Source: Ptiloglossa arizonensis
Lineage: Eukaryota > Arthropoda > Insecta > Hymenoptera > Colletidae
NCBI RefSeq assembly: GCF_051014685.1
Contig: NW_027478418.1
Span: forward strand, 1,550,001 to 1,614,000
Reading direction: 5' to 3'
Length of the DNA: 64,000 nt
The notes beneath the pieces are model-generated. The model did no database searches and was not told the DNA's origin. It worked only from the letters and a program-made list of their open reading frames with translations. Each line of letters begins with the position of its first letter. The stretch's first letter is position 1. Position numbers and translations under genes: made by a program. Positions 63,142 through 64,000 of the stretch are shown here, in pieces.

Positions 63142-64000
63142 GTTACATCTGAAAGTAGAAACTCGCCCGATTACTACGGTATGTGTATTTTTCCCCTAGG
63201 CCTTCGTAATTATTGGTTTCGGGAATCAGACTTGCGAAAATTTTGATGGTTGTTCAACCATTCCTTAACTTCAAACTCCCATATCTCGTGAACGAATTGA
63301 CGAACTCGAGAAATTCTTGTTGCATCTGAAAGCAGAAACTCGCCCGATTGCAATGGTGTGTGTACTTTTCCCCTAGGCCATAGTAGTTATTGGTTTCGGG
63401 AATCAGACTTGCGAAAATTTTGATGGTTGCTCAACCATTTCTTAACTTCAAACTCCCATATCTCGCGAACGAATTGACGAACTCGAGAAATTCTTGTTGC
63501 ATCTGAAAGCAGAAACTCGCCCGATTACAATGGTGTGTGTACTTTTCCCCTAGGCCATAGTAGTTATTGGTTTCGGGAATCAGACTTGCGTAAATTTTGA
63601 TGGTTTCTCAACCATTCCTTAACTTCAAACTCCCATATCTCGCGAATGGATTGACGAACACGAGAAATTCTTATTGCATGTGGAAGCAGAAACTCGCCCG
63701 ATTTCAACGGTACGTGTACTTTTCCACTAGGCCTTCGTAGTTATTGGTTTCGAGTATCAGACTTGCGAAAATTTTGATGGTTTCTCAAACGTTCCTTAAC
63801 TTCAAACTCCCATATCTCGCGAACGGATTGACGAACACGAGAAATTCCTATTGCATGTGAAAGCAGAAACTCGCCCGATTTCAACGGTACGTGTACTTTT
63901 CCCCTGGGCCTTTGTAGTTATTGGTTTCGGGAATCAGAGTTGCGAATATTTTGATGGTTTCTCAACCATTCCTTAACTTCAAACTCCCATATATCGCGAA
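60840..64000. repeat. 14-monomer duplication (2478 bp offset), cut by window end
   Basis: About 60840-61522 matches 63318-64000 at offset 2478 (14 x 177) and continues to the last base, so the duplication probably extends past the window. Differences noticed are AGGCAATAG/AGGCCATAG near 61076 and GCGAAAATT/GCGTAAATT near 63589. The shared rare marker is CATGTGGAAGCAG. Confidence 0.85.

Larger units (their letters stand above)
1..64000. repeat. Tandem satellite DNA array, ~177-bp monomer, about 361 copies
   Basis: The CCTAGG landmark recurs at 714 and 891 and then about every 177 bases to the end of the window, always in the same orientation. All monomers share the core GCGAACGGATTGACGAAC and the block CTTCAAACTCCC with point changes and 1-3 base indels. 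I found no break, inversion or foreign insertion. Satellite arrays of this length and regularity are known from centromeric and pericentromeric heterochromatin; that location is inference here. Both array edges lie outside the window. The family is not one I recognise, so no species is assigned. Confidence is very high for a satellite array and low for any function. Confidence 0.99.

Noticed and set aside
1..64000. CRISPR array or bacterial repeat region
   Set aside because: The repeating unit is the whole 177-bp monomer with no alternation of short identical repeats and unique spacers, and there are no cas-like genes. The pattern is that of a eukaryotic satellite.
1..64000. Known named satellites such as human alpha satellite or the Arabidopsis 178-bp repeat
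   Set aside because: The monomer length is similar, but the sequence does not resemble what I know of either family. No species assignment is made without a database search.
1..64000. Telomeric repeats or rDNA spacer
   Set aside because: No TTAGGG-, TTTAGGG- or TTAGG-type runs and no rRNA-like segments were seen anywhere in the window.
1..64000. LTR retrotransposon-derived tandem repeat
   Set aside because: No primer-binding site, polypurine tract, TG...CA termini or coding remnants were found; only the 177-bp unit repeats. An ancient origin from a transposon cannot be excluded but nothing supports it.

Overview
The whole 64-kb window is one uninterrupted tandem satellite DNA array. A monomer of about 177 bp repeats head-to-tail in a single orientation roughly 361 times from base 1 to base 64000. 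I found no protein-coding gene, RNA gene, transposon insertion, inversion or unique sequence. This is typical of a eukaryotic (peri)centromeric or heterochromatic block. The monomer length suits one nucleosome plus linker, as in many plant and animal centromeric satellites. I do not recognise the family and cannot name the species; a plant or an invertebrate are both possible.

The monomer, numbered from a near-invariant CCTAGG, has about 41% GC and about 10 CpG (observed/expected about 1.3 on a hand-made consensus). Its landmarks are CCTAGG (1-6), an AAAATTTT tract (43-50), a 6-bp-stem dyad ATGGTT-TCTC-AACCAT (52-67), a minus-strand CENP-B-box-like 17-mer (83-99) with TCGCGA inside it (92-97), and CTCGAG (111-116).

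There is no single higher-order repeat (HOR). The array is a patchwork of local, very young tandem duplications with different monomer counts: 7 (447-2947, identical copies), 9 (3274-6603, identical copies), 7 then 12 (6693-12139, the 12-mer identical), 8 (17785-20035, identical), 5 (23329-25105), 13/14 (29269-34001), 5 (about 35346-37680), 9 (about 43150-45814), 13/14 (about 46140-48925), 21 (48926-56391, 14 differences in 3.7 kb), and 17, 14 and 10 (58515-64000). More diverged or dispersed relationships lie between them (12.1-17.8, 20.0-23.3, 25.1-29.3 and 38-43 kb).

Sequence subtypes are confined to domains: a CCCGTCGCCC form at 43.9-55.1 kb, a CAGGTGTTCC form at 28-37 kb, and a GGTACGTGTACTT form mostly at 56.8-64 kb. 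This is the layout expected from repeated unequal exchange and local amplification. The most useful leads are the CENP-B-box resemblance (exact at the nine core positions in two monomers), the uneven divergence inside the 21-mer duplication, two precise one-monomer indels, and a homologous block pair 17 kb apart. All divergence figures come from comparing printed lines by eye.
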